Of a DNA stretch of 64,000 nt, positions 28,856 through 37,581 are shown one piece after another. The translations under genes were made by a program, and so were the position numbers. Positions within the stretch are counted from its first letter, which is position 1, and each line of letters opens with the position of its first letter. The notes below the pieces were generated by a model. The model had not been told where the DNA came from, searched no databases, and was given only the letters and a program-made list of their open reading frames with translations. This DNA is from Hoylesella timonensis S9-PR14 (lineage in GTDB: Bacteria; Bacteroidota; Bacteroidia; Bacteroidales; Bacteroidaceae), in assembly GCF_000762405.1 (NCBI RefSeq), contig NZ_JRPQ01000072.1, positions 36,932 to 100,931 of the forward strand, read 5' to 3'.

Positions 28856-29839
28856 TTATCTACCAAAAACAAATCCTAACCGCATGGCATACAACGCCTT
28901 TGAGATATACACACAAAGGATAGCTATCATCACTGACAACAAAGGACTTATTAAATACTCCAATGCCACTAAGTTATTTTCAATCATATAATTGCCAAAC
29001 ATTTTAAGATTGAAAGGCATTATCAAGAAATAATGGATTACATAAATCTGCAATGTGTTCGTCCCTATCAAAGTTCCTATCCGCTTCAGCATACTTTTTA
29101 CCCTTGAAGTTTTACCCTTGAATTGTTGTTCTAACCAAACAAACAAAGACAAAAAGAATAAACACAAAGGAGAACCTACTAAAGCCGTATATAGTTTTAA
29201 CAATATTTCATTACCCCCCCCTATTCTATTAAGAGTTATTAACGAAGCGAGACTCAATATTGCAAACACAGGTATCAACTTATTGACCTGCCAATGCCGC
29301 CATTCCTTGTTTTTCAAAAATACACCTAATGAAAAGAAAGGCCACAAAGCCCACAAATGGTCGGTGGATAAGGTGGTCCCCACCTCAGTACGCCTAAAGT
29401 AGAAATGAAGTACCATCAGCAACACTTGCACAATGACAGCTCCGTCAATGAAAGGCAGGTGTAACTTTCGTATCACATACAACAGCACAAAGTAGAGAGG
29501 TAATACCCACAAGAACCAATAACCCGCCTTTGCCTCATTAGTTATAAAATATACCACATTGCCGCCCCCCATAGTATAAGTAAACAACAGTCCAAACACG
29601 AAAAAAGGAATCAGCAACTTCATTTTCTTCGCCAATGAAAATTGCTGTACATTTGTTACAAGTCCACTGAGCAGCATGAATAAAGGCATGTGAAACAAAC
29701 CTACAAAATCCGCTAAGCTACTTGGATTGGGTTCAATATTCCAACCATAATAACAATAAGACGGCAAATGACCTGTTATCACAGCAAGTATGGCAAATGC
29801 CTTGAGCGCATCAATACAGAAAATACGTGTCTTCTCCAT
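28856..29839 (-). CDS. Acyltransferase family 3 membrane protein (glycan O-acetylation)
   Basis: A 327-residue polytopic protein with about ten membrane segments. It begins MEKTRIFCIDALKAFAILAV, with the conserved His23 in ITGHLP typical of acyltransferase-3 / OafA-like enzymes, and LFHMPLFMLLSGL follows. It would O-acetylate (or succinylate) a sugar of the surface glycan. Two G-tracts lie in the coding strand: eight G at 29221-29214 (encoding GGG of RIGGGNE) and six G at 29570-29565 (MGGGN). Length change in either would shift the frame, so expression may be switchable. The gene starts an operon that runs to the WecA-like gene. Confidence 0.85.
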   Translation of the reverse strand: MEKTRIFCIDALKAFAILAVITGHLPSYCYYGWNIEPNPSSLADFVGLFHMPLFMLLSGLVTNVQQFSLAKKMKLLIPFFVFGLLFTYTMGGGNVVYFITNEAKAGYWFLWVLPLYFVLLYVIRKLHLPFIDGAVIVQVLLMVLHFYFRRTEVGTTLSTDHLWALWPFFSLGVFLKNKEWRHWQVNKLIPVFAILSLASLITLNRIGGGNEILLKLYTALVGSPLCLFFLSLFVWLEQQFKGKTSRVKSMLKRIGTLIGTNTLQIYVIHYFLIMPFNLKMFGNYMIENNLVALEYLISPLLSVMIAILCVYISKALYAMRLGFVFGR

Positions 29840-29986
29840 GAGAGATCATTAATTTATTCGAGTTTCGAAAAATGTTTTTATGAAAAGGCACTATCATAGT
29901 GCATTCATTTAAAAATAACATGGTTACAAGAAATACTCACAAAACAGTGTTTGTAAAATTTATAATACGGTATATAGGAGGCTCAT
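29840..29986. other. Upstream region of the acyltransferase operon
   Basis: AT-rich spacer between the acyltransferase ATG and repeat copy B. No gene or clear promoter was identified. Confidence 0.4.
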
Positions 29987-30393
29987 AAATACTGAATTAT
30001 CTTTACAAAGAGCCTCTCATAATTCGCGTGAAAACAACCAACAGCAAAGTTGGTCGCAAATACGCAAAATATGAGCAATGTTTGTAATTTGTTGTTATTG
30101 AGGATGTTAAAACAAAAGCATCTCTTTTCATTCCTAATTTTATCAGTTTTTTGCGGCTAAAGCATTGAGATAAGCCTGCAAGTTGCATGCTTTAATGCGG
30201 TTATTACATGTAGATAACACCTCTAATGCGTGTTTCCAAGGGCGTTAAATCAATGCTTCAGTTTGAAAAGACATTTATTTTGTTAAAATCAGCCCATTTT
30301 TGTAGTTCGTTTGCCTATTGATTTTTTCTATTTTGGAGATTTTCAATGGTCGTTTTTTTGGTAAAATAACAGGACAAAAACCACTAATTTCTT
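29987..30393 (+). repeat. Dispersed ~407-bp intergenic repeat, copy B
   Basis: Second copy of the repeat at 18229-18636, in the same orientation and nearly the same length. The hairpin ACCAAC-AGCAAA-GTTGGT (30037-30054) is conserved with a six-base loop, followed by CGCAAATACGC. Downstream blocks TAAAGCATT, TTGCATGCTTTAATG, TGTTTCCAAG and TTTTGGTAAAAT...AGGACAAAAAC match the other copies in order. It lies between the operon that ends with ugd (30494) and the acyltransferase operon. Confidence 0.85.
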
Positions 30394-30493
30394 TATCTGA
30401 AAAACCCAAGAACTCGTAACCGCATTATGGTAGTGACGTACAGCTCGTGCGTTCGTTCAGCAAATATTACCAAATCTAAAACTAAAACTTGAG

Positions 30494-31810
30494 TTACTTC
30501 CTTCCTATGCTGTGATACTCAAATCCGAGAGCCTTCATGTCGCTTGGAACATAGATGTTTCTTCCGTCAACAACCAAAGGCGTGTTCATAGATTTCTTCA
30601 CAACTCCCCAGCTTGGCAGACGGAATTGTTTCCATTCAGTAAGCACCAACAATGCATCGGCATCAAGAACGGCATCATACATATCTGTAGCGTAAACTAC
30701 AGCATCACCTACCCTACGCTGACATTCCTCCATGGCAACAGGATCGAAGACACAAATATTAGCACCTGCCTGTTTCAACAACTCAATAGTTACAAGCGAG
30801 GTTGCCTCTCGCATATCGTCTGTCTCTGCCTTGAAGGAAAGTCCCCATATTGCTATTTTCTTTCCTTTCAACTTGCCTTGATAGTAATTGTTCAGTTTCT
30901 TGAAAACAACTTCTTTCTGCGATGCGTTCACAGCCTCTACCGCCTTTAGCACTTTCATGTCGTAACCATTCTTCTCGGCTGTCTTTATCAACGCTTTCAC
31001 ATCTTTTGGAAAACAACTCCCTCCATATCCACAACCTGGATACAAGAATTTATTTCCAATGCGTGTATCAGCACCTATTCCTTTGCGAACCATATTAACG
31101 TCGGCACCAATCAGCTCACATAAATTGGCGATATCGTTCATAAAGCTGATACGAGTGGCGAGCATTGAATTGGCTGCGTATTTAATCATCTCCGCCGAAG
31201 GTATGTCTGTAAAGATGACACGAAAATTATTCATCATAAATGGACGATACAACTTCACCAACAGTTCTTTGGCTCTTTCGCTTTCCACTCCTACGACGAC
31301 GCGGTCAGGACTCATGAAGTCCTTGATGGCTGCTCCCTCTTTCAGAAACTCGGGGTTGCTTGCCACATCAAAGGGTATATCCACACCACGTTTGTCAAGT
31401 TCTTCCTGTATAGCGGCCTTGACTTTCTTGGCAGTTCCGACAGGAACGGTAGACTTGGTCACCAACACGGTGTATTTACTGATGTTGGCTCCAACGGTAT
31501 GCGCCACTTGCAACACATAATGAAGGTCTGCACTTCCATCTTCGTCTGGAGGTGTGCCTACGGCAGAAAACACAACCTCCACATCTTCCAATACAGATGC
31601 TAAATCTGTGGTGAAATGTAGTCTTTCTTCTTTTACATTTCTCTGCACCATTTCATCCAAGCCCGGCTCGTAAATGGGTACAATGCCCTTCAAAAGCATG
31701 TCTACTTTCTTTTGATCTACATCTACGCAGGTTACGTTGGCACCCATTTCTGCAAAACAGGTTCCACTAACCAAACCTACATATCCTGTTCCTACTATTG
31801 CTATGTTCAT
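30494..31810 (-). CDS. ugd: UDP-glucose 6-dehydrogenase
   Basis: Oxidises UDP-glucose to UDP-glucuronate with two NAD+. The 438-residue protein has the N-terminal NAD motif VGTGYVGLVSG (6-16), the TKSTVPVGT segment (118-126), the catalytic Lys region FLKEGAAIKDF, and the catalytic C266 in GYGGSCFPKDV. The C-terminal domain includes GLSFKAETDDMREA. It belongs to the larger UGDH type, unlike the second copy at 57628. It is preceded by an 8-bp tandem repeat and follows the UDP-glucuronate epimerase gene, so the pair would provide UDP-galacturonate. Confidence 0.94.
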   Translation of the reverse strand: MNIAIVGTGYVGLVSGTCFAEMGANVTCVDVDQKKVDMLLKGIVPIYEPGLDEMVQRNVKEERLHFTTDLASVLEDVEVVFSAVGTPPDEDGSADLHYVLQVAHTVGANISKYTVLVTKSTVPVGTAKKVKAAIQEELDKRGVDIPFDVASNPEFLKEGAAIKDFMSPDRVVVGVESERAKELLVKLYRPFMMNNFRVIFTDIPSAEMIKYAANSMLATRISFMNDIANLCELIGADVNMVRKGIGADTRIGNKFLYPGCGYGGSCFPKDVKALIKTAEKNGYDMKVLKAVEAVNASQKEVVFKKLNNYYQGKLKGKKIAIWGLSFKAETDDMREATSLVTIELLKQAGANICVFDPVAMEECQRRVGDAVVYATDMYDAVLDADALLVLTEWKQFRLPSWGVVKKSMNTPLVVDGRNIYVPSDMKALGFEYHSIGRK

Positions 31811-31822
31811 ATTTGAGTTTTT

Positions 31823-31918
31823 AAGTTAATGAGTTAATAAGTTATTAAGTTGACGAGTTAACAAGTTGACAAGTTAACAAGTTGACAAGTTGACAAGTTA
31901 ACAAGTTGACAAGTTAAT
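31823..31918. repeat. Tandem repeat, 12 units of 8 bp
   Basis: Twelve consecutive 8-bp units of the type AAGTTGAC / AAGTTAAC / AAGTTAAT fill the gap between the epimerase stop codon (TAA at 31916-31914 lies inside the first unit) and the ugd start. The period is exact. Copy number would change the epimerase-ugd spacing but not either protein. Confidence 0.92.
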
Positions 31919-32951
31919 CTCTCAATGGATTTTGATCTGACTGATACCATTCTACAAACTTGCCAATTCCTTCGTGCAAACTAAAATGCGGCTGATAACC
32001 TAACTCGGTCTGCAACCTTGTGGTGTCTGCATTGGTCTGATACACATCTCCTGGCTGCATAGGCAAATATATCTTTTCGGCTTTCTTACCCAATGCCTGC
32101 TCTATCTCCGCAATGAAATCCATGAGTTTTACGGGATGCGAACAGCCTATGTTGTAAATTTTATAAGGCACATGGTGAGGACAGTCCTCTGCGTTCAAAG
32201 TAGAATCTATCACCCGTATCGTTCCATTGACAATATCATCGATGTAAGTAAAGTCGCGTATCATGTCGCCATGGTTGAACACCTTGATAGGTTCTCCCTT
32301 GGATATGGCGTTGGCAAACAACATTGGCGACATATCGGGGCGTCCCCAAGGACCGTAAACGGTAAAATACCTAAGTCCCGTTACACTGAACCCGTACAAT
32401 TTGCCATACGCATGAGCCATCAGCTCGTTAGACTTCTTACTGGCAGCATACATGCTCACTGGCGAGTCTACCTTGTCGTCCTCATGATATGGCACATGTT
32501 CGTTAAGTCCGTACACTGAACTCGAAGAGGCAAAAACCAAATGGCTAACTTCATGGTTTCTACAACACTCCAACACATTCAGGAATCCAACAAGATTGCT
32601 GTGCAGGTAGGCAAAGGGATTTTGTATAGAATATCTCACCCCAGCTTGAGCTGCCAGGTTCATCACCTTATCAAAGTGATAACGCAAGAACAGTTGTTCC
32701 ATCGCTTCCTTGTCTGCAATATCCATGCGCACAAACAAGCAGTTATCAAATTTTGAACTCTGTACGATATTCTGGTGCCAAGAAACATCATATTCATTGA
32801 AACCACACATTTGCAGACGCCCATACTTCATGCGGACATCATAATAATCGTTGATGCAATCAACGCCCACTACAAAGTCACCTCGCTGTGCAAGTTCATA
32901 CATTAGCTTAGAGCCAATGAAACCTGCAGCACCCGTTATAAGAATTTTCAT
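31914..32951 (-). CDS. NAD-dependent epimerase, UDP-glucuronate 4-epimerase type
   Basis: A short-chain dehydrogenase-type sugar epimerase. The open frame extends to 32996, but the ATG at 32951 puts the NAD motif ITGAAGFIGS (5-14) at the N-terminus and is preferred (345 residues). The catalytic pair is Y168/K172 in YAASKKSNEL, with the Ser/Thr segment ASSSSVYG at 141-148. AAQAGVRYSIQNPFAYLHSN is characteristic of UDP-glucuronate 4-epimerases, and the ugd gene directly downstream supports that specificity (UDP-GlcA to UDP-GalA). It is 11 bp after the GT4 stop. Confidence 0.85.
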   Translation of the reverse strand: MKILITGAAGFIGSKLMYELAQRGDFVVGVDCINDYYDVRMKYGRLQMCGFNEYDVSWHQNIVQSSKFDNCLFVRMDIADKEAMEQLFLRYHFDKVMNLAAQAGVRYSIQNPFAYLHSNLVGFLNVLECCRNHEVSHLVFASSSSVYGLNEHVPYHEDDKVDSPVSMYAASKKSNELMAHAYGKLYGFSVTGLRYFTVYGPWGRPDMSPMLFANAISKGEPIKVFNHGDMIRDFTYIDDIVNGTIRVIDSTLNAEDCPHHVPYKIYNIGCSHPVKLMDFIAEIEQALGKKAEKIYLPMQPGDVYQTNADTTRLQTELGYQPHFSLHEGIGKFVEWYQSDQNPLRD

Positions 32952-32962
32952 ATTTTGATGGT

Positions 32963-34099
32963 TTATTTGACTATATTCTCTATTATCTGCATCCATTGTG
33001 CAGCAATGTTTTCTATTCGGAATTGTTCTCTCATCTTCCTGCTGTTCTGCCCAAATTGTCGGAGCAGCGACTCTTTGTCTAACAAGTTATCCAGCCTCTC
33101 TGCCATTTGGTCAATGTTTCCACATGGCACTACATATCCATTTTCGCCCTCATGAACCAACTCTTTAACGCCCGACACCCGTGTCGTCACGATAGGTACC
33201 CCCACGCATACAGCCTCTATCATGGCATTGCTCATACCTTCTGAGTCGCTGCTCAGCGCAAAGACAGCACTTTCTCGGAGTCGTTCTACCACTTCCGCTG
33301 TCTTACCTGCCAGCATTATTCGTTTCGACAATCCTGGCACCATGCCTTCCAACTCTTTAATATAATTGGTAAGCCGTCCTCGCTCTGGTCCCTCTCCATA
33401 GATGACAAGTCTCCATGCTTGATGCTTGGCGGCTATCTTGGCAAACGCTCCTATCAATACTTCATGTCTTTTTTGCGGATAGAGACGTGCCACAGAGATG
33501 ATGGTCTTGGTTTTATGCACCTTTGTACTATCCATCTCTTTAAGGGCTTCTTCCCTTACGGGATTGAAAACGATACGAGTTTTTTTACGTATCCAATGCG
33601 GAAAGTAATCCTTAATGGCTTGTGTTTGTACGACAAAGACATTCGTAAAGGGCAAGACGAAGACCTTTAGCAATCGACGCACCAACGGTTGTGTGCGTGG
33701 GTCTATCCTCTCCGAGGATATAATGGGCGTATGCGTTCCGAGCAATGCCAATATGGTAAAGAGGTAGACACCTTCTGTAAAGGCAATCACAACATCGGGC
33801 TTTTCCTCGCATACATGCCTCCTCAGCCAAGCCCTACGTCTGTTCATACCTTGTATGTTCTCAACAAATCTTACATTGTTGTCTTCTTCTGTAACTTGTT
33901 CATCCGTGCCTTTGGCAGACTTTTCGTTTGCGGTCATTATAACCTTCACTCGCTTGTTCACCTTATAATAATAGTCACTGTACCGCAAACATATTATCTC
34001 CACCTGATGACCTCTATCTACAAAGTCGCCAGAGAGCAGACTTACCACACGTTCTGCACCACCACTGCCCAAAGAAGCTAAAGTAAATATAATTTTCAT
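32963..34099 (-). CDS. Glycosyltransferase family 4
   Basis: A 378-residue GT-B enzyme. It opens with MKIIFTLASLGSGGAERVVS, the glycine-rich acceptor loop of many GT4 proteins. The donor domain has TIISVARLYPQKRHEVLIGA, LVIYGEGPERGRL, and the terminal motif SDSEGMSNAMIEAVCVGVPI with the catalytic-type Glu pair. It overlaps the SGNH gene upstream by 4 bp, which ties it to the O-acetylation module. The sugar specificity is unknown. Confidence 0.9.
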   Translation of the reverse strand: MKIIFTLASLGSGGAERVVSLLSGDFVDRGHQVEIICLRYSDYYYKVNKRVKVIMTANEKSAKGTDEQVTEEDNNVRFVENIQGMNRRRAWLRRHVCEEKPDVVIAFTEGVYLFTILALLGTHTPIISSERIDPRTQPLVRRLLKVFVLPFTNVFVVQTQAIKDYFPHWIRKKTRIVFNPVREEALKEMDSTKVHKTKTIISVARLYPQKRHEVLIGAFAKIAAKHQAWRLVIYGEGPERGRLTNYIKELEGMVPGLSKRIMLAGKTAEVVERLRESAVFALSSDSEGMSNAMIEAVCVGVPIVTTRVSGVKELVHEGENGYVVPCGNIDQMAERLDNLLDKESLLRQFGQNSRKMREQFRIENIAAQWMQIIENIVK

Positions 34100-35016
34100 T
34101 GACTTGCTTTTTTCATTGACTGACGGATATGGTCAACGATGATTTGTGAAAACAACACCGCACCTTTACAATTAAGGTGTATATAGTCATGAAAAAGAAA
34201 TGTATTTTTCAAGAAGCGTTGATCATGAGACAAATCTATTAACTCTACATCATTCTTTTTTGAATAACTATGTATCCAAGATATATAATCACTATGATTA
34301 GCAACTATTAAAGAGGGTGAGATACTAAAAAATAAATTTATTTTTTCTTCTTTACATTTATGTACTATATTATCCAAATAGTAAAGATTTTCTTTATCTA
34401 TATCTATGCCTTCATTATCTATTTTTTTTATATTGACACTTTCATTTTTTATTGCCTCCAACGGTCTGAAACCATTATATTTATCTGTCTCCTTTTTGCA
34501 ATAAGCATATAACAACCACTGCCAAGTATTATTATATCGATACAAATTTGAACACAACTTATATTTTTGAGACCCAATTATCGAATTTTCTAAAATACTA
34601 TCTGCTACATGTGACAAACCATAAAATGGATACAAATCATTCATGGCATCATTTTTTACACTATTTAGCTGCTCAGGATACAAATCTATACATACGATTT
34701 TAGGCTTACAACGTTGCAAAAAAGAATAAAATACCATTGCAGAATACCGAATATTATGTCCATCCCATCCTGCATTATATACTGATAGACGTAAGCTATC
34801 AGCAAGAATTCTCGTATCATAATGCCTAACCGCAGTAGATTGTCCCAAAACGAGAAGGCTTGCCTTTCGGTGACATAAAGCTTGCACACAATTAGTTTGG
34901 CTTGCACCTATATCAGGCACTTTGGAGATTAATCTTTTTGAAAGATAACCAACTATAAAATCTACAAAGAAAATTACTCCCAAAAATATAATTACATATA
35001 ATATCTTCCTTTTCAT
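34096..35016 (-). CDS. SGNH-like membrane-anchored O-acetyltransferase partner, copy 1
   Basis: A 306-residue protein with one N-terminal membrane segment (YVIIFLGVIFFVDFIVGYL) and a periplasmic SGNH-like domain. The candidate nucleophile block is VLGQSTAVRHYDTR, and the Asp/His block is DYIHLNCKGAVLFS. It is a clear tandem paralogue of the next gene (shared YSAMVFYSFLQRCKPKIVC) but visibly more A/T-rich, which suggests divergence or a different origin. With the MBOAT gene upstream it resembles AlgX/AlgJ-type partners that place acetyl groups on exported polysaccharide. The role is inferred from fold motifs and context. Confidence 0.75.
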   Translation of the reverse strand: MKRKILYVIIFLGVIFFVDFIVGYLSKRLISKVPDIGASQTNCVQALCHRKASLLVLGQSTAVRHYDTRILADSLRLSVYNAGWDGHNIRYSAMVFYSFLQRCKPKIVCIDLYPEQLNSVKNDAMNDLYPFYGLSHVADSILENSIIGSQKYKLCSNLYRYNNTWQWLLYAYCKKETDKYNGFRPLEAIKNESVNIKKIDNEGIDIDKENLYYLDNIVHKCKEEKINLFFSISPSLIVANHSDYISWIHSYSKKNDVELIDLSHDQRFLKNTFLFHDYIHLNCKGAVLFSQIIVDHIRQSMKKASQ

Positions 35017-35085
35017 TTCAAAAGATTCTATCTAAAAAGATATTCTATAATGTATAAAGTAAAATTCTAATCACATTGCCAACTT

Positions 35086-35982
35086 TTACGTTTTTAGTAA
35101 TTCTGAAACAAGTTGGGAAAACAACACCGCACCTTGACGATTAAGATGTGTATAGTCATAGAATAAAGTTGGATGCTTTAAGAAACGCTCGTCATTTTGC
35201 AAATCTAACAAATCTACACCATGCCGTGCTGCATAATTTCTTATCCATCGTTCAAACTCGCTACGCTTGGTGATAACTAACGATGGAGATACACTAAAGA
35301 TGATTTTTACCCCCCCCTGTTTACATTTGTTAACTATTCCATCTAAATACTGTAGGTTGACGCTGTCTACACGGAACTGTTCGTACGGCATGTGCTTTAC
35401 TCTGAATTGGTTGGATGAAACAACATCCAAAGGTCGATAGCCGTCTGTCGTGCTTTCACCATGCTGCAAATACGCATGCAACAACCACTGCCAACTATTG
35501 TTGCATTGGTACAAATTTGAACACAGTTTTATTTTTTGTACACTTGTCGCTCTCTCATTGATGATATGGTGAACAACTGGCGACATATTATAAAAAATGT
35601 TCATCTCGCCTATCGAGCCATTCCATTCATCGCTCAACATAGATGGTCCCAAATCCAAGCATACTATTTTGGGCTTGCATCGCTGGAGAAACGAGTAAAA
35701 CACCATGGCACTGTATTGAATGTTTTTACCATCAAAGCCTGCATTGTAGACAGACATACGCAGACTGTCACGCAACAATCGGGTGTCATAATGGTGATTT
35801 GCGGTTGACGGTCCCAAAACAAGGACATCTGCTTTTCGATGAAAGAGGGCTTGCACACTGTTAGTTTGGTTGACACCTACATCGGGTACATTTAGTATAA
35901 CCTTTCTTGTAATGCCACCGACGCAAATATCTGACAAGACAACTAACAACAAAAACAGAAAGCCAATGAACACCTTCTTCAT
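35086..35982 (-). CDS. SGNH-like membrane-anchored O-acetyltransferase partner, copy 2
   Basis: A 298-residue paralogue of the preceding entry. An N-terminal membrane segment (VFIGFLFLLLVVLSDICVG) is followed by the SGNH-like domain with VLGPSTANHHYDTR (candidate nucleophile Ser) and DYTHLNRQGAVLFS (Asp/His). It is 12 bp after the MBOAT gene, the usual pairing for polysaccharide O-acetylation. An eight-G tract lies in the coding strand at 35317-35310 (encoding QGGVK), and slippage there would truncate the protein before the DYTHLN block. Confidence 0.75.
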   Translation of the reverse strand: MKKVFIGFLFLLLVVLSDICVGGITRKVILNVPDVGVNQTNSVQALFHRKADVLVLGPSTANHHYDTRLLRDSLRMSVYNAGFDGKNIQYSAMVFYSFLQRCKPKIVCLDLGPSMLSDEWNGSIGEMNIFYNMSPVVHHIINERATSVQKIKLCSNLYQCNNSWQWLLHAYLQHGESTTDGYRPLDVVSSNQFRVKHMPYEQFRVDSVNLQYLDGIVNKCKQGGVKIIFSVSPSLVITKRSEFERWIRNYAARHGVDLLDLQNDERFLKHPTLFYDYTHLNRQGAVLFSQLVSELLKT

Positions 35983-35994
35983 AAAACCGTGTCT

Positions 35995-37393
35995 TTAGAA
36001 CTGGAAATAAATAAACTTCGCACCCTCTAACTCACCTGTATAAATAATATACACCAGTAACAATGCCATGCTCACCGTTTGTAAATAAGGATTAGAAGCA
36101 TGCAAAAAATGCACGTTCCACCCCTCTTCATCTTTCAATTCCTTGAAAAACAAAATGCAAATGGGCAAGACGGCAGTGAGTGCCCAACTGAAGAACAAGC
36201 CGCCAGATGCATTCACACGCAATAGCATGCCCCAGAATTGATCTAAAGAATTTGCCCTAAACAGCATCCAGCCTAACGTCATCAAAAAGAATGTGAGGGT
36301 TATACAACTATATTTTACAATAAACGGTGGTATGCCAACAGCCTTTGTGCTTGTTCGCCCTACATGCTTAGTCCAAATTCTTCTCATGAAGACCAATATG
36401 CCATGATACAATCCCCAAAAAATAAATGTCCAATTGGCACCATGCCACAAACCACTCACGGCAAACACCGTCAGCGTATTCCTGCCCGTCTTTACTTCGG
36501 AACATCTACTGCCTCCCAAAGGGATGTAGATATAATCCTTGAACCATGACATCAAACTCATGTGCCATCACATTAGTGGAAAAATAGGGACGCAGAAAGT
36601 TCTCTGGAACTTTAACACCCAATATCTTAGCAACTCCTATAGCCATCTCCGAATAACCACAAAAGTCGGCATATATCTGAAAAGAATATAGAAAAGCGGC
36701 AACGACTATCGTCAATCCGGAGTGAAAGCCATAATTGTTGAACACGGCATCAGTATAGGGTGCTACTTTGTCAGCAATGCACATCTTCAAGAACATTCCC
36801 CAAAGTATGCGTTTGAGTCCCTCAACCAAATTTGCATCACACCATTTTCGTCTCTCCTCGAGCTGCGGAACGGTGTCTATAGCCCTGTCTATAGGTCCCG
36901 ACATAATAGTTGGGAAAAAGGACACCCATGCTGCAAACGTCACCATGTTGTCTACAGGCATCATCTTGCCCTTGTAGACATCAACGAGATAGGATATCAG
37001 CTTAAACGTGAAAAATGAAATACCTACTGGCACAAGCATCTTGAGCGTCATGGGATGAAACGGCACACCTATGCTTGTAAAAACTGCTTCTACCTGCGTT
37101 AATAGAAAATTGGCATACTTGAAATATGCCAAGAGTCCAACACCCAATGACACCCCTATGCCACACCATAGCGAAGATTTTTTACCTTTTGCTACGCTAT
37201 GTCCCAAAACATAATAAACAAGGGTTACAACAGCCAACAGTACTGCCATGCCCACATGAATATATCCATAGAAGAAATAGGATGCGCCAAGAAGACACAT
37301 ATTCTGCCACTGACTTTTTCGTCCCGCAATGGGAAAGTACAATAACAACACGGTTATAAAGAATAACCAAAAAATGAAAGAATTTACTAACAT
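35995..37393 (-). pseudogene. MBOAT-family O-acyltransferase, interrupted by a ~17-bp deletion
   Basis: Membrane-bound O-acyltransferase of the AlgI type, split into two frames. The N-terminal part (37393 to 36569, 275 residues) runs to NFLRPYFSTNV; the C-terminal part resumes at 36567 with WHMSLMSWFKDYIYIPLGG and keeps the catalytic-His region SGLWHGANWTFIFWGLYHG. In relatives these are joined by about six residues ending FWRR, so the sequence lacks that motif and the frame shifts: the junction reads AAT GTG A TGG CAC, one extra base instead of 18. A 17-bp deletion gives a normal reconstructed length of about 471 residues. As read, acetyl transfer across the membrane should be lost. Confidence 0.85.
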
Positions 37394-37480
37394 GATTCTA
37401 ATAAAAATGCTATCACACGTTTATAGGTAGTTTTCACAACAGACAAATATTCTTTTTGCAACAGATAGATATTTTTATTT

Positions 37481-37558
37481 GCAACGGAAAAGCACGGAAA
37501 TTCACGGATTTTATAATATTCCGTGCCAGTCCGTGATACTCCGATGCTACGCACACAG
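37481..37558. repeat. Direct repeat with CACGGA/TCCGTG palindromes, copy 1
   Basis: A copy of the element at 38509-38586. Shared sequence: GCAACGGA.AA.CAC, CACGGATTTT, TAATATTC, CAGTCCGTGA.ACTCCGATGC, TAC. Within it CACGGA (37503-37508) can pair with TCCGTG (37520-37525). It lies just past the stop of the GT2 gene at 37582. Confidence 0.8.
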
Positions 37559-37581
37559 TATAACAACAGGCAAGCACGGGG

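Noticed and set aside
30003..30188. 61-codon minus-strand open frame in repeat copy B
   Set aside because: It lies wholly in the non-coding repeat and is not conserved as protein in the other copies.
31823..31918. Possible CRISPR-like array
   Set aside because: The units are 8 bp with no spacers and no cas genes; it is a simple tandem repeat.
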